A stretch of 64,000 bases of DNA. Source: Siphonodentalium dalli. Lineage: Eukaryota > Mollusca > Scaphopoda > Gadilida > Siphonodentaliidae. Below the pieces are notes generated by a model. The model was not told the origin of the DNA and ran no database searches. It worked only from the letters and a program-made list of their open reading frames with translations. The translations under genes were made by a program, and so were the position numbers. Every line of letters begins with the position of its first letter. The first letter of the stretch is position 1. The DNA is taken from positions 131,055,605 through 131,119,604 of the forward strand of contig CP136064.1 of NCBI GenBank assembly GCA_032622095.1. Direction: 5' to 3'. This document shows positions 1-11,588 of this stretch, in pieces.

Positions 1-338
1 ATTTAAACGACAACACATGAGTGGGGTATGATCTCAGCTTTAATGTAACATTATAAGCTTGTCCTGCAGATAGCCCATACGCATGGAAAACCAATTAAGC
101 AGAGCCTTCGCTCTGACGAGAAGCCGAAGCAGAGAACGCTGAAGAAATACTGCTGTACAGCGCAGGCATGAGCATGGCCCGACGAGCTAAGGTACGATTC
201 GGAGCCGGCGCCCAAGAATTGCTATGAGGCGCCCTAAGCAATAAGCACACACGGCCAACAGGGAGAAGCCCAACGAGTGCGACGCAGGAATGGCAGTAGA
301 GACCACTGGACAGCCCAACTCCCTATGGCTAAGCACCG
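1..338. repeat. Direct repeat, outer copy (B2-like)
   Basis: Starting ATTTAAACGACAACACATGA, this stretch recurs almost unchanged at 870-1146 and continues at 2083-2143. The two copies diverge right after the shared end AAGCACCG. The offset is 869 bp up to the insertion point. It fits the terminal repeat of the Ngaro element. Confidence 0.8.
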
Positions 339-869
339 TGGTATGGGCGGGTAACACCACAGTTACCCCTGCAGGACGCACCAAAGCTGGATCAATGGCA
401 CTGATGACACAGCACCTGAAAGGGAAAGCAAACAGCAGCAACGAGATGCAAACACACAGGGCCCTAGGCCCAAAACAAAACAGGCATCACAGAACAATGA
501 ATATGGCGTGCCACTTCGGGACGCCGAACAAAGCGGGGCATGGAGCTCCAAGGGGGGAGGGAGGGAGCGCGATGCGTATAATTCAAGAGTGACTTGCTTT
601 TCCAGTTACCGGAAGGAGGCAGCATTCCGGGCGGATGTAAAATGCGGACTTTAAGTTCGGCCGATACGGAACGGATCGTACCGAAAAACCGGAATGTCTG
701 CCGGATGACAGGATCAAAGAACCACATAAATCACCCCGAACCTTATCGGCCCTGGGTGCATTATGTGATCACTCAGATCCAAGAGACACTACCCCCACCA
801 GTGACAGCCCTGCCACTACTGCATTGATTGTTTATGCACTACAGAGAAAACACTCTTATCACATGGAAT
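339..869. other. Unique spacer between the direct repeats (A2-like)
   Basis: No credible coding frame is seen here. In a Ngaro split-direct-repeat layout this would be the A2 segment, but no second copy (A1) was found near 6700-7300, so the role is inferred from position only. Confidence 0.4.
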
Positions 870-2143
870 ATTTAAACGACAACACATGAGTGGGGTATGA
901 TCTCAGCTTTAATGTAACATTATAAGCTTGTCCTGCAGATAGCCCATACGCATGGAAAACCAATTAAGCAGAGCCTTCGTTCTGACGAGAAGCCGAAGCA
1001 GAGAACGCTGAAGAAATACTGCTGTACAGCGCAGGCATGAGCATGGCCCGACGAGCTAAGGTACGATTCAGAGCCGGCGCCCAAGAATTGCTATGAGGCG
1101 CCCTAAGCAATAAGCTCACACGGCCAACAGGGAGAAGCCCAACGAGCAGTCCTTCGAATTTGGAAAACGTAGGTGCGCGATATATCGCTCGGAGCTTTTG
1201 GAATTTGCGCGCGCATTTTTTGCGGGAGCACAATTCAAATTAACATGGATGAAATGATTACTGAATAAAGACAAACACAATTATAATGATACACACGTGT
1301 AATTCCAAGTGTGTGCCTTTGGCAACTTAAAGTGAAAACAGAAATAAAAACATATGTTTATATTGTAGTACAATATCTAGTCCACAATAATCCGATTATC
1401 TGGCAATCCAGGTGAATCTAATAACGGTAATGAGTCCACTTCCGCGTCTGAGAGCGCATGCTCACCAGACTCGCAGTCGCTTAAAAATTCAAACTCGGAA
1501 GTGGAATCGTTACCGCAATCAGATTCACCGGAATCCGACGAATCAACCGGGGCTCTCTTTAGTTTTGATAGAGTCGGTATTTGAGGAGGCTCCAATGTCC
1601 ATTCTTCGCTTTCTCTGAGTCGATAGATACTGGCTTCGAAGTATAGCTTCGAAGTATAGTTAAACTTAAAACCTAATCTATGGCAATAATATTAAAATGA
1701 ATCGGCGAATCCCGCATGCCGAAACATCAAACGAGGCTGCCAAAGAATTGACACTTTTTTGCGGGAACTCGCACGTGCAGCAGTTGTGACGAGGTGTGCC
1801 CCAATCATTGAGTGAGAAAGACGCCGGCGGCCGCTTTGATCTTTGTTATTATGTTCGTAATCAACGTCATCGCTACTGAGAAAGATACACAGTGAATAGT
1901 CTTGTCGGCGTTTAACCATTGATGTGCTGTTTGTTAAAATCTCGTTCACTGGCTGCAAATTCCGACGCGCGCATTTAAATTTTTTGGCGTGCGCATTTAA
2001 TAACTCGCTGGTTTTTAGATCCGCGTGCGCCAAGGCGCGCAAGCGCAATTGCGCGCCTCAAAATCGAAGGACTGCCAACGAGTGCGACGCAATAATGGCA
2101 GTAGAGACCACTGGACAGCCCAACTCCCTATGGCTAAGCACCG
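870..2143. repeat. Direct repeat, inner copy (B1-like), interrupted by a transposon
   Basis: This is the second copy of 1-338. It is split at 1146/2083 by a 928-bp insertion. Flanking 8-bp copies of CCAACGAG (1139-1146 and 2075-2082) show a clean target duplication; the uninterrupted site is at 270-277. Confidence 0.85.
1147..2074. mobile_element. Non-autonomous 8-bp-TSD DNA transposon (hAT-like)
   Basis: The element starts CAGTCCTTCGAATTTG and ends with the inverted form of CAGTCCTTCGATTTTG, about 16 bp of terminal inverted repeat. It is flanked by an 8-bp duplication, CCAACGAG. An 8-bp TSD with CAG termini points to hAT, though P-type elements also make 8-bp duplications. Internal - strand ORFs at 1692-2048 (118 codons) and 1377-1595 (72 codons, very acidic and Ser/Asp/Glu-rich) resemble nothing I recognise, and no transposase catalytic domain is visible, so I regard it as non-autonomous. 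The empty site is preserved at 270-277, which makes the boundaries certain. Confidence 0.8.
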
Positions 2144-2368
2144 GCCTGGAATATTACACTCAGGCTACAGTTCGAGAGCACTCTCGAATAAGCATAAGAT
2201 GACTGCGCAGTCATAAACATACTAAGCTACTATTGATAAGCCACCCATCAAAGTTACCAGACAGGTTATAACGCTATGGCGACACTACCACTATCTGCAG
2301 GACCGCCATAGAGGGCGCAGCACTCCCCCAAACCAGGAGCTCCATGCCCAATTACATCAATGAAACAG
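2144..2368. other. 3' non-coding part of the Ngaro element
   Basis: Short stretch between the hydrolase ORF and the inner direct repeat. No ORF, tandem repeat or clear regulatory motif is seen. Confidence 0.4.
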
Positions 2369-3004
2369 TTAAACCACCCGGAAAACCATAGTGTCAGATG
2401 CCAGGAAGGTATCCAGGGCGCCCTGGAGACTATTCAGATAGATATCGTTGCCGACGGGGGAGAGATGGATCCCATCTGAACGAAACATGCCCTTATCAGA
2501 AGCGCAAATGTTTGGGTGCTTGATGCCACGACCCCCGTGATGTAAGACGAAGCCCAATATGCGTTGGTTAAAGTCCCGGCGCTGGCGAGCACCAATACTC
2601 TGGCGATGGGCGTTGTGCCAATAGCGGCGCGGGAATACTTGTGACCAAATAAGGGTGCAGGCAGGCAATGTTTTTTGCACATATGAAAGTTCCCGCTTAA
2701 CATTGGCACGCAAGTCACGGTACCCACCGGCTGTGATGTCGTTTGAGCCAAGCTGGATGATGATGTGGGCAGGATGCCGAGACTGCGGACAAGCGGCGAG
2801 CTCCTGGTCGAACGTGGCGTGGAAATCGCCCCAGAGCATCCCACGAGTGCCGATCCATCGAACAGAAGCGCCGCGGCTGGACAGCTGGAGATGTTGGCCA
2901 ACAGGACGCCGCACAGCACGCTGGTGAGCCCAGTAGACGTGGGACGAACCCAAGACCCAGATAATGGCTACTGAAACGAGACTGAGTGGATGTATCGACG
3001 ACAA
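2369..3004 (-). CDS. Ngaro ORF3: SGNH/GDSL-type hydrolase
   Basis: A 211-residue open frame with the SGNH blocks in order. Block I is LGSSHVYWA near residue 18 (the second Ser is the likely nucleophile). Block III is LGSND near residue 96 (catalytic Asn). Block V is DGIHLSPVG near residue 177, supplying the Asp/His pair. An SGNH hydrolase downstream of the recombinase is a known mark of Ngaro elements; its role in the retrotransposition cycle is not established. The frame overlaps the end of the recombinase by 37 nt. Unlike the other element genes this one carries no visible break. The start is the first Met of the frame, inside the recombinase end; a downstream start is possible. Confidence 0.75.
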   Translation of the reverse strand: MSSIHPLSLVSVAIIWVLGSSHVYWAHQRAVRRPVGQHLQLSSRGASVRWIGTRGMLWGDFHATFDQELAACPQSRHPAHIIIQLGSNDITAGGYRDLRANVKRELSYVQKTLPACTLIWSQVFPRRYWHNAHRQSIGARQRRDFNQRILGFVLHHGGRGIKHPNICASDKGMFRSDGIHLSPVGNDIYLNSLQGALDTFLASDTMVFRVV

Positions 3005-3869
3005 ACATCAGACCGCCAACGACCCCGGTGTTGGATGGCATGGTAAGGGGTGCCCAGATCCGCCAGATAGGTAGCACCACCCGAACGAAATGAATGTGGC
3101 GTGATATATTGTCGAGAGCCGGACGTACGCAAAGCCTGACGGAGCACGGCCCGAAACTGGGCGACTGTGAGCGGGGTCTGAGCCTGGTGAGAAAGGAACA
3201 GTCCCGACCGGGAGCCGCGAATTGCAAGAAATGTGGTGGCCGAGCGCAGCGGGCAGATATGTGGATCAGTCGGCAGGCACGGAATGCGAGTATGAGCGGG
3301 AGGACCACATTGGTTCGTTTTAGAATGCCGGAGCCAAACGTCAATGGCGGAGCCGCTCAACGAGACATCGCGAAGAAATATAGCATGTCCAAAGTCGGCC
3401 TTGGACACAGCGGCCAGTTCCCCCACGCGGAACAGTCCAAAAAAGGCCATTGTAAAGGCAGACGTAAACAAAGCAACCTCATGGGGCGAGGAAGCACGCG
3501 GAGCAAGGTGCGCAGCAAAGGTATTGTCACTGGAGCAGGACGAGAGGATGAAGGCGTCAAGCGACGGACCCCGGTCAATAGTTGGCGAATGAGGTAAGTC
3601 GAGGTGGGATCGCGCATACCCCGGAGTCGATGCTGCCGACCGATGGCAGCCAGGTAGGTGGAAATGATTGAAGCAGAATGCTGGGAGCGATGAAGCCCCG
3701 CGATAAACCCGACGATAGCGTGTTCCGGGAGCGGCCAGGAAACGGCCAATCGATGCTGGTGTGCGAAATCGAGATAAGTCTGTATGGCGGTGCGATACGT
3801 GCGGTGAGTTTTTGGCGCCCGGGAGGAAGTCAAAAGCAGCGTTACATGTCGACGCAGGTCCACAGGCAC
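2968..3869 (-). pseudogene. Tyrosine recombinase (integrase) of the Ngaro element, frameshifted
   Basis: Two overlapping - strand frames make one recombinase. The N-terminal core-binding half is read from 3869 to about 3490 (SAM-like helices, RTYRTAIQTYLDF near its start). The catalytic half is read in another frame from about 3490 to 2968. The catalytic half keeps the first Arg (GLFRVGELA), the H-x-x-R box (HSFRSGG) and the GRW...RRYIH segment with the nucleophilic Tyr. The family integrates circular cDNA by site-specific-type recombination and so leaves no target duplication. The frame change between 3471 and about 3500 would stop translation of the catalytic half, so the gene is broken although all catalytic residues persist. 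Confidence 0.85.
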
Positions 3870-5639
3870 CTGGGAAATGGTGTTGGCGTTCGGGCGGCGG
3901 ACGGCGCCAGTCGACGGAAACGTTTCATCTGGAAACGAGAGAGGCTGTCAGCGAGAGCATTATCACGAGACGCGATCCATGAAGCACGCAAGGAGATGTT
4001 GTGAGACAGGAGCAGCAGGACCAGCTGGCGCGACAGGGCCATGAGCGGCTTGCATTTGGAAGTTTGGTCGTTGATGGCGCGGACCACGGTAATGTTATCA
4101 CAGTGTAAATGGAGGCGATGATTCCGGAGGCGACGCCCCCAGACGCTGATGGCCACTAAGACGGGGAAAATCTCGAGGACACCCATATTGCGGGTCAGGC
4201 CCAAAGCATGCCAAGGAAGGGGCCACTTGCCAAAAGCCCAAAGGCCGTTGAAATAATCGCCAAAGCCGCCGGACTGACCACCACAAGCGTCCGTGTGGAA
4301 ATTGATGTCGGTATCATGGAGCCTGGTCGCAGAAGGGAAAAGGTAGATCCCATTGAATGACGTGAAGAACTGTAACCACGTGGCCAGATCGGCACGCATG
4401 CCAGAATTAATTCGGATTTTGTGATGCGGCTTAGAAAATCCCTGCAGGGCATCAATCAGGCGACGACAAAATGGGCGGCCCGGACGAACCGCCTTGCACG
4501 CAAATTGTAATGAGCCAATGAGCGACTGTAGTTCACGGACCGAGATTTTACGGCAGCGCAAAGCCATAGAGATTTTGGACTGAATAGCTGTGAGCTTCTC
4601 AGCAGGGAGACGCACCGCGTTAGCCAACGTATCGAGTTCGAGACCAAGGTAGCAGAGCTTCGAGGTGGGCGAGACCGTTTTGTCATGAGCAATAGGTACG
4701 CCAAGATCAGAGCAAACGCGATGAAACATGTCAAGACTGTCTGAGGCCTGGGACGTGGCTGGCGGACCACAGAACAGGAAGTCATTGCAGTAGTGCAAGA
4801 TGTGTGGGTTGCCGGACCGCTGCTTAACAACCCATTCCAAAAATGTTGAAAATTTTTCAAAAGTTGCGCACGACACGCTGCAGCGGAAAGGTAAGCATTT
4901 GTCGAAATAATACATGTCGTCCAGTTTAAAACCAAGTTGATCGAAATCGCCCGGGTAGATGCAAAGATTACGATATGCAGCCTCTAAATCCCCGCGCGCG
5001 AGCAATGTCTCGGCCCCAAGGGACTGGATGGTGGCAACAGCAGCGTCAACTGGTATATGTGACAGTAGTGAATTCGCGCGGAATATGATCATTGAGCGAC
5101 TGGCCTGCCGGATAGGAGAGGTGATGGATGAGACGGAATGAGTCAGGTTCATGTTTAGGCACCAGTCCAAGCGGCGACACGCGGAGCGTTGGAATTGGAC
5201 GAGCGCAGAAAGGACCAGCAATGCGACCAAGGCGAACTTCCTTAAGGATCTTTTCCCGGACGACCTTGGGACGGTCACAAGCAGACTTGAGGTTCGGAGC
5301 GTCAGTTGGCATACGCGGGCCAGTATAATGGAGTGGAAAACCATGAGTAAAACCGAACCGGAGTTCCCGCGCGACTTGGTGGCGAGGGTACTTCCCAAGC
5401 CACCAACACAAATAGTCAAGATTAACGGCGGAAGGGGCGAGCTGGTAGACGCTGCTGGCGACCGCCGCGGGCTGAGCGGCGAAAGTCTTGTCCATGGGCA
5501 GCGGTTGCGGCATGAGGCTCTGAGCAGATGAGTCGAAAACGACAGTTTGGCCAGGAGCAGCGGCCGGCGTTGAATTCAAAACAGACGCGACTGGGACGGC
5601 CCGGACGCGTGGGAAAATTGTCCGCACGCCCGGAGGCAC
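3842..5639 (-). pseudogene. Reverse transcriptase-RNase H of the Ngaro element, frameshifted
   Basis: The N-terminal RT part (KILKEVRLGRIAGPF, then LGLVPK and FRLIHHLSYP) is read in the frame 5639-5046. From about 5050 the similarity jumps to another frame that runs to 3842, through LLARGDLEAAYRN (motif A) and the RNase H domain (HTDACGG, GVLEIFPVLVA, LHCDN, ASRDNALADSLSR). RNase H Asp/Glu residues look intact. At the RT active site the residues are Y-C-N-D where DIRS-type enzymes have Y-x-D-D, so a catalytic Asp is replaced by Asn. The frameshift near 5050 and this substitution both indicate a dead enzyme. The end overlaps the recombinase start by 28 nt. Confidence 0.85.
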
Positions 5640-6708
5640 GAACCGGAGGCGGAGTCGGCTGCGGAGGTTGCCGAACCTGGGGCGTCATGACCAGCAGCCA
5701 AATGTTAGGGTCGATGGTCTCCCAAGGAGTAGCTGTATTCCCATCCCACTTCAACCGAAATTGGGTATCGTACACCCGCCAGGCAGATCCCCCACATTTA
5801 GCAGCCGCCCAACGAATTGTGCGCAGGTAACGCAAAAGGGGCTGGGCCGACTATTCAGGGTGAACGTCGAGGTACACCGAAACGAAAGTGAGAAAAGCAT
5901 CGGTCCACGAGTCAACAGACGTTATTGGAGCAGCATGCCCGCTTGGCGCAACGCGGATTCGCCCGGAAGCAGAGACAACCAACTGATGGGGGTCAACTGT
6001 ATGAATAGAGGTGGCGGGTTCCTGCAGCTGATCCAAATTGATAAAATCGCCCCGGAAAAATTTGTCGCGAATAGATCGGGAAACGTGAGAGCCAAAGCCG
6101 TCTGCCGCCGTAGGAATCGGCAACGGGGGGTCCCAAGGGGAGACGAGCGAGGATGGAAAACTAAATAAGGGATTATCCGGATTAGTTCTGTCTCTTGCCG
6201 GAGCGTTCGGTCGGTGTATCACTGAAGCCACACGGGAATCCTCGCGGCGGCGGAGAGAAGTGGAGGTGTCGTCAGAACTGCTTCGTCGACGGGTCGACAA
6301 AGGAGACGCTGATGGTGACCTGGATTCATAGCGCGGAAACTTGGGGCGCGGAGAACCATCCTGTCGGCGACTAGCCTGGCGACGAGACTGACGACTGGGC
6401 TGACGAACAGGATCGCGGCCACGAGAATGGGAAACCGGTCCAGAGCCACGAGCAGGCCTGCCACGCGAATGCTGTCCACGGCCGCGCACCCGTGAATCAG
6501 CCACTGATGACACACTGGCCGAAACCCGAGAAGAAGGCCTAACACGGTCACTGGAAGCAGGACCAGCACGAGACGAGCTGGCAGATGCATCCTGTCGACT
6601 GCTACGAGACGAACGGTCGCGGGCCCGACCGCGAGATCCCGTACGAACCATATGAGAATTATTTGATTGCCACCGAACGACAAACAGGGAAACACGTGCG
6701 CGACCCAC
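5422..6708 (-). pseudogene. Gag-like ORF1 of the Ngaro element, with in-frame stop
   Basis: The first 285 codons (6708-5851) start with a long Arg/Ser/Pro-rich basic region, then a more conserved segment ending in FLTFVSVYLDVHPE. A TAG at 5851-5853 interrupts the frame. The same frame then continues to 5422 with RYLRTIRWAAAKCGG and a CCCH-like finger (C-x7-C-x4-C, then further Cys and His). This is the usual nucleic-acid-binding organisation of DIRS-order gag proteins. The single nonsense codon separates the basic domain from the finger. The end of the frame overlaps the start of RT in another frame, as is common in these elements. Confidence 0.75.
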
Positions 6709-8540
6709 GAAAATAGTTTTCTCGGCATTTCTCTTACCATAATAATATAAAATAAGTGAGGAAAAAAAAATATATGAGTGGGGGGGGGGGGAAATACCCA
6801 GGGCGGGGGGGGGGGGGGGGGGGAGATAAACTGTTACACCGGCACATGTGTGGAAATTAAGATTGACAGAGAGGGCTACGTACTTTCACTACGTGTATAC
6901 ATTGGGGCCCCTACATATTATCCTTTACAAATATTTTTTCTCACTTCATTATCATTTCTAGCACCCGGCGAGCGTTACCATGCGAATTTAACTCACGCCG
7001 AAGAAAAAGAAATCACTTTTGCATAATTTTTGTCTTGCACATTATTACTTTTTATTGTGTGCAGACCTATCTCGGAACATGAATTGAGTCATATCATATC
7101 AAAACATTACATTGTTTCCCTCATTTGTAATAGTATTGTTTTAGTTTTTTATTTAATGCCCAAACGATTTTGGCAATTATATAGCATCATTGGCTTTCAC
7201 TTGCTCTAGCTCATGAGCCACCACAGCCCTCAGTGTTTGTAAGAGTTAGCGAAAGTAACTAGGAGGTAATTACGTAGGCGTGGTTAAATAGTTGCATAGC
7301 AGGGCCATAATTGTTTCCCGCCATAGTAATTCTTAAAATGACTTCTTCTCCAGAACCATAAGACCAACTGGGTTCATATTTGGTGTGGATGTTCCCTTGG
7401 TAACTCACATTCAGATTTATTTGAATGAGGTCACCAGGTCAAATAGGTCTGAAGCCAGGACCATAACTCTTTCCCGCCATTGTAATTCTTAAAAAACTTC
7501 TTCTGGTTTAAACAATATTTATTCGTCCCAAAATAAAATATATAATTAATGAGAATGACACATGTATACATGTAGAGAGACTTGAGGGAGAAGAGGATTT
7601 GACAACAAGCATTAGATGCTTATATAGTCATCTCAGAAAAAAATAGCAACCACCAGCGTGCCACAGGCGCTCGTGGTGGTTTGTACCTAAGGCGCAGGTG
7701 AATAAAGTCATATATTTTTTCTATATCCAATTGCAATAACCAAGTGCAATAACTCACTGACACCATGGTCGCCATCTAATAACGTGTTTGTTGTCATCGC
7801 TATTTGCCAAGATAAAAACAAATGTTGCTTATTAACGTGAGGCGATAACTGTTGAATATATATAGTATTCAAAACCTTTATGATGTGAAGCCAGGTTGTT
7901 ATCAGACAGGAGGCAGTTTATGACACATTGCGTAACTGACATGCCATTGAGTTAAGTACTTTTGTACATCCAATTTTGCAACAATGTAGTTATTTTATCT
8001 TACAGACTGCCTAATCAACAAATAATTACATAACCAGTGTATAGATTAAGCATTTTGATGATAAGTGTTTTATATCCAATATTCATTGCGCTCACTGCTA
8101 ACAACTCTCTTCAAAGCATATGTAAACAAAAAAACTTTGTCGGCACTATCGACCTATTCAGCATTTTTAAATTAGCTTTCCGTCTCCATTTGGGGTAAAT
8201 AAAAGTTTGGCCAAATGAAATTTTTATCGGCCAATTTCGAAAAAAATTGGCCATTGGGCAATTTGACCATCAACAGCGCGAACACTGGTCAAGTCCGCTT
8301 TGCCTTTGTGTGGGACATTTATTAAATCCAGGTATGAAAGCATGCCAAATAGAACGAATTTGATATTAAAAGTAGATTCTATTTAATAAATGTGTTGAGC
8401 TAATGAAGCTGCTTCATCTTGGGGTACTGTAACATGTGATTTGGAGTTTCAAACGAGCCATATCTGTTTTTTAGAAGGAAATATTTTCACATTTATACTT
8501 GTGTAAGTTGGACTGACCTTTCTGTTTTCTTCATTTCCAG
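6709..8540. other. Non-coding DNA with G-run and degenerate short repeats
   Basis: G-runs at 6779-6791 and about 6801-6823 (the latter some 20 G long) mark the edge of the Ngaro copy. A motif including ccataa(c/t)t(c/g)tttcccgccat is repeated at about 7305 and 7458, roughly 153 bp apart, as a low-identity tandem repeat. No ORF with recognisable content is seen. The upstream exons of the phosphatase gene were looked for here and not found. Confidence 0.5.
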
Positions 8541-8619
8541 GTTTCTCATTATTGCCTGTGATGGCTTGTGGAAAAGTTTCACAATGCAAGAAAGTATCAA
8601 TATCATCAATAAATCACTT
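8541..8619 (+). CDS. ILKAP: Internal exon of a PP2C-family phosphatase (ILKAP-like)
   Basis: A 79-nt exon between an acceptor (polypyrimidine then TTTCCAG, ending 8540) and a donor (GTGAGT from 8620). It reads FLIIACDGLWKSFTMQESI and onward, matching the segment of PP2C phosphatases that contains the metal-binding Asp of the ACDGLW/ACDGLF motif. The wording is closest to integrin-linked-kinase-associated phosphatase. PP2C enzymes are Mg/Mn-dependent Ser/Thr phosphatases; ILKAP acts on kinase signalling in cytoplasm and nucleus. The exon starts in phase 2 and ends in phase 0, which fits the exon at 14265. Upstream exons are not visible and probably lie outside the window or beyond the inserted elements. 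Confidence 0.8.
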
Positions 8620-11050
8620 GTGAGTATTACATAATGCCCAATGCTACACTGCTTGAATAAAACACATGTATTTAGCAGAATTGCCACAACTAAATAATGT
8701 AGATCCTGACATAATTCATATTGGTTCCTGCAATGATATAGATGATGGAAGATGAATCTTTAGCAGTGTAACTGTGAATTATATACAGGAAAAACAAACA
8801 GACATAATTATTATAGACACAGGACTAGTCCATCAAAATCTGACTCAATCTTGGCTTGATTTTGTGATAGGCCAAAGAAATTAGTTATAAGGATTTTTCT
8901 TTTTCGAGAGAATTTAGAAAGTCTACAGGCTGCCATCATGCGAGATGTGACATCATACTTGTGATCGCACTGGTATAAGAGTGACACTTTTCAACTTCGC
9001 AGCCAGGCTAAACTGATTTGTAATTGAAGTTTTAGAAATAATACATTTAAACCTTTGGTTGTTTGGTACGTATATATACATATGAAGTCATATAAATATA
9101 AATATACGTATCGGGGAATGTTTTGTGTCTAACGTGGAAGTATAACATTGTCTGCTGTCTGTGCCAGCGAGACATGAATTTTGTATAAATTGTGGGTCAA
9201 AGCAGTGGAATGATAACAATTTACTCGAAACAATGTGAATAGGTGGACAATGTCGATAGCGATAACGCATTCTGGAGTCCAAAATATGCAGGCACCTGAA
9301 ACAGACAAAATTTGATGTTTCCGATTTCCATGCACATCATTGGGATATGTTACAGTGTTGGCAAGTTTATATTGTTATGTTCGTAAATTGGGTCATGGAT
9401 AAAATTCTTCATTATAACAAAGTTCTTACTCGGAGGAAGAAATACTTATGTGAGCCAATGCTACTATACTTGCAAGACATGCATGGAGGCTCTGTTTGTA
9501 AAAATGATACTGACACTGGATGTTTGAATTTGAATACAATTATGGAAGTTTAAACATATGCCTGTGTAATATCACTTATTTATATATTATGTTTCCATAA
9601 TAAGGAGTCAAACTTCACATATAATTAAAGCATGTAGACAATAAAGGTCACAACAATATTACAGCTGGAAAATACTATTGGTTCATTTTGTCATACTATA
9701 GACACAACAAAGCCAAAATCGTTCTTTACTTTATCTGGAATTTATGATAAAAATGTTGATAATAATAATATAGACAAATATGGTTGCCATGGTAACAATG
9801 ATGCATCCCCATCTATACCAAGGGTTGGCAAATACAAATGTGTCTGAATTGATGCTTGTTCATCAAGCCAGGTTATATCTCTTGGTAAAAATATATGTAG
9901 CTTTTTACTTGCTGAAAATCTTATATCAATTGTCTGTAGTTGATAACAACCTGGGTTTGTTGCTATGGTAATGGTAGCGGTGAAATACTCTATATTAATC
10001 CAAGTCTCAAGGGGTATTTACCTAGGGAATATATATAAGTTTGAAAGGGTTAAACAATATGGCCAGTTACCTTCTCAGGGCATTAGAAAGGATAAAACTC
10101 AACAATAATCTAATTTCTTTGATCTAATGCCGCCAATGTCCAATTTTGGCCTACCAGTACGAACCTAGGTCTATAATATATATACATCATGATTGTTCTG
10201 AGTAAGGGATCTTGTCAAAATGCAAATGGAAATTCCACCGGAGAATGGAGATTGCTCTCTGCTTAAAAACTCTACTCTCCAGTTAAGTAAAGGAAATAGC
10301 GTAAACAAACGCGGTAGCCTTTTTGCTATGTTCACATAGTTATTGTGAAGTGTTCATAAATTCAAGCTCCACTGACTAATTCATGGTAGCTAGGAACAAC
10401 ATAATTTTTCTCCCACCCAGCGGGGCTTTTATTCACTTCAAGTACCAATTAATTTATACTTTAAAAAAAAAAATTCCGAGCTTGCTCCATCAGATTCAAA
10501 ATGTCTTGGAACTGTACAGAAGATTTCCAGGGTCTTAGGTGGAACAAATTATGAAATAAATAAAGCAAAATTTCAGGAAAATTTGTGAAAAATAAAGTTT
10601 CCTTAAGTTTGGAAATTGCCGACCGGATTATTGCATACACCAACCAAGTATTCACTGTGTGTTTTGATTTATTCTGTAGAAGTGTGATATGGGTGATTTT
10701 ACAAGAGTCATAATGATAATCTAATTAAGCATCACTCCTACCACTGGTAAACACATTAATACAAACTTCCCCATTATGTTTTTAGGCTTGTTACATTATC
10801 GCAAAAAAATCTGAATCCAGCCCAATGCTTTTCCACAACATATCATACAGTTCTCCAGGTGCTATCATGGTGTTGATTCGTTAACAATTTTCCCAATGAA
10901 GTTACCCAATGCATTGATTGTGGTAGAGACTATTTCAAGTCTTAATAGTCAAGATAATACTTATATTACTAGTGTTTATTGCCATTTACTATATTAATAT
11001 GGTTATATTTGATCTATCGCAATTACAATTTTGTCAAAAAGCTTAATTAA

Positions 11051-11309
11051 CCCTTTCATGAGGGAGCTGCGCTGATGCAGCATTAAGGATCCACTGGCAG
11101 TTCATTATCTTATATATACGAGTCTTCCACATGGAGCCTCGCATATATAAGAGAATACACTGGCTTACAAGGTCAATGTAAATATTGCTTGGGCTAATCT
11201 ATTCTCTTAGATATGCGAGGCTCCCTATGGGAGAGTGGCATATATAAGATAATTAATGCATTGGCATGGGGTTTTCGCAAATTTCAGGAAGCTCCAGTCA
11301 TGGAAGGTG
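11051..11309. mobile_element. piggyBac-like MITE, copy 1
   Basis: It is preceded by TTAA and starts CCCTTTCATGA; its right end is the inverse, TCATGGAAGG, giving a TTAA-CCC type terminus as in piggyBac elements. The inside contains inverted pieces with ATATATAAGA and GAGGCTCC. A related copy lies at 29302-29528. There is no coding capacity. Confidence 0.6.
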
Positions 11310-11410
11310 TAATTGATATCCATGCCTCATATTTAGAGTTCTTTCCCTTTGCCCATTGGGATTTACCGCAGTGTCTGCTACGGCTGCTTAGAACCGCCAC
11401 ACCACTTTTA

Positions 11411-11588
11411 TTTATTATCTTGATTAATCAACTTACTATCTTGATTAATCAACTTACTATCTTGATTAATCAACTTTATAGCTATCTTGATTAATCAACA
11501 TATTGTCTTTGATTAATCAACTTATCTATCTTGATTAATCTACTTATTATCTTGATTAATCAACTTAGCTATCTTGATTAATTATCTT
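11411..11588. repeat. Minisatellite, unit about 20-24 bp
   Basis: About eight tandem copies of a CTTGATTAATCAACTTA-type unit. TTGATTAATCAA inside the unit is itself palindromic, so the array can fold into many short hairpins. Confidence 0.85.

Larger units (their letters stand above)
1..6740 (-). mobile_element. Decayed Ngaro-type tyrosine-recombinase retrotransposon
   Basis: Read on the - strand the order is gag-like ORF, DIRS-type RT-RNase H, tyrosine recombinase and SGNH hydrolase, which is the Ngaro gene order within the DIRS group. Leftward of the hydrolase lies a direct repeat (1-338 and 870-1146 plus 2083-2143) separated by about 530 bp of unique sequence, as expected for the B1-A2-B2 part of a split direct repeat. 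I could not find the matching A1 repeat upstream of gag; the 5' side ends in a G-rich low-complexity run near 6779, so the 5' end may be truncated. Several reading-frame breaks show that this copy is dead. The left boundary may lie outside the window. Confidence 0.8.

Noticed and set aside
6709-7300. A1 repeat of the Ngaro element
   Set aside because: The sequence upstream of gag was compared with 339-869 in the expected orientation and does not match; the 5' repeat is missing or lost.
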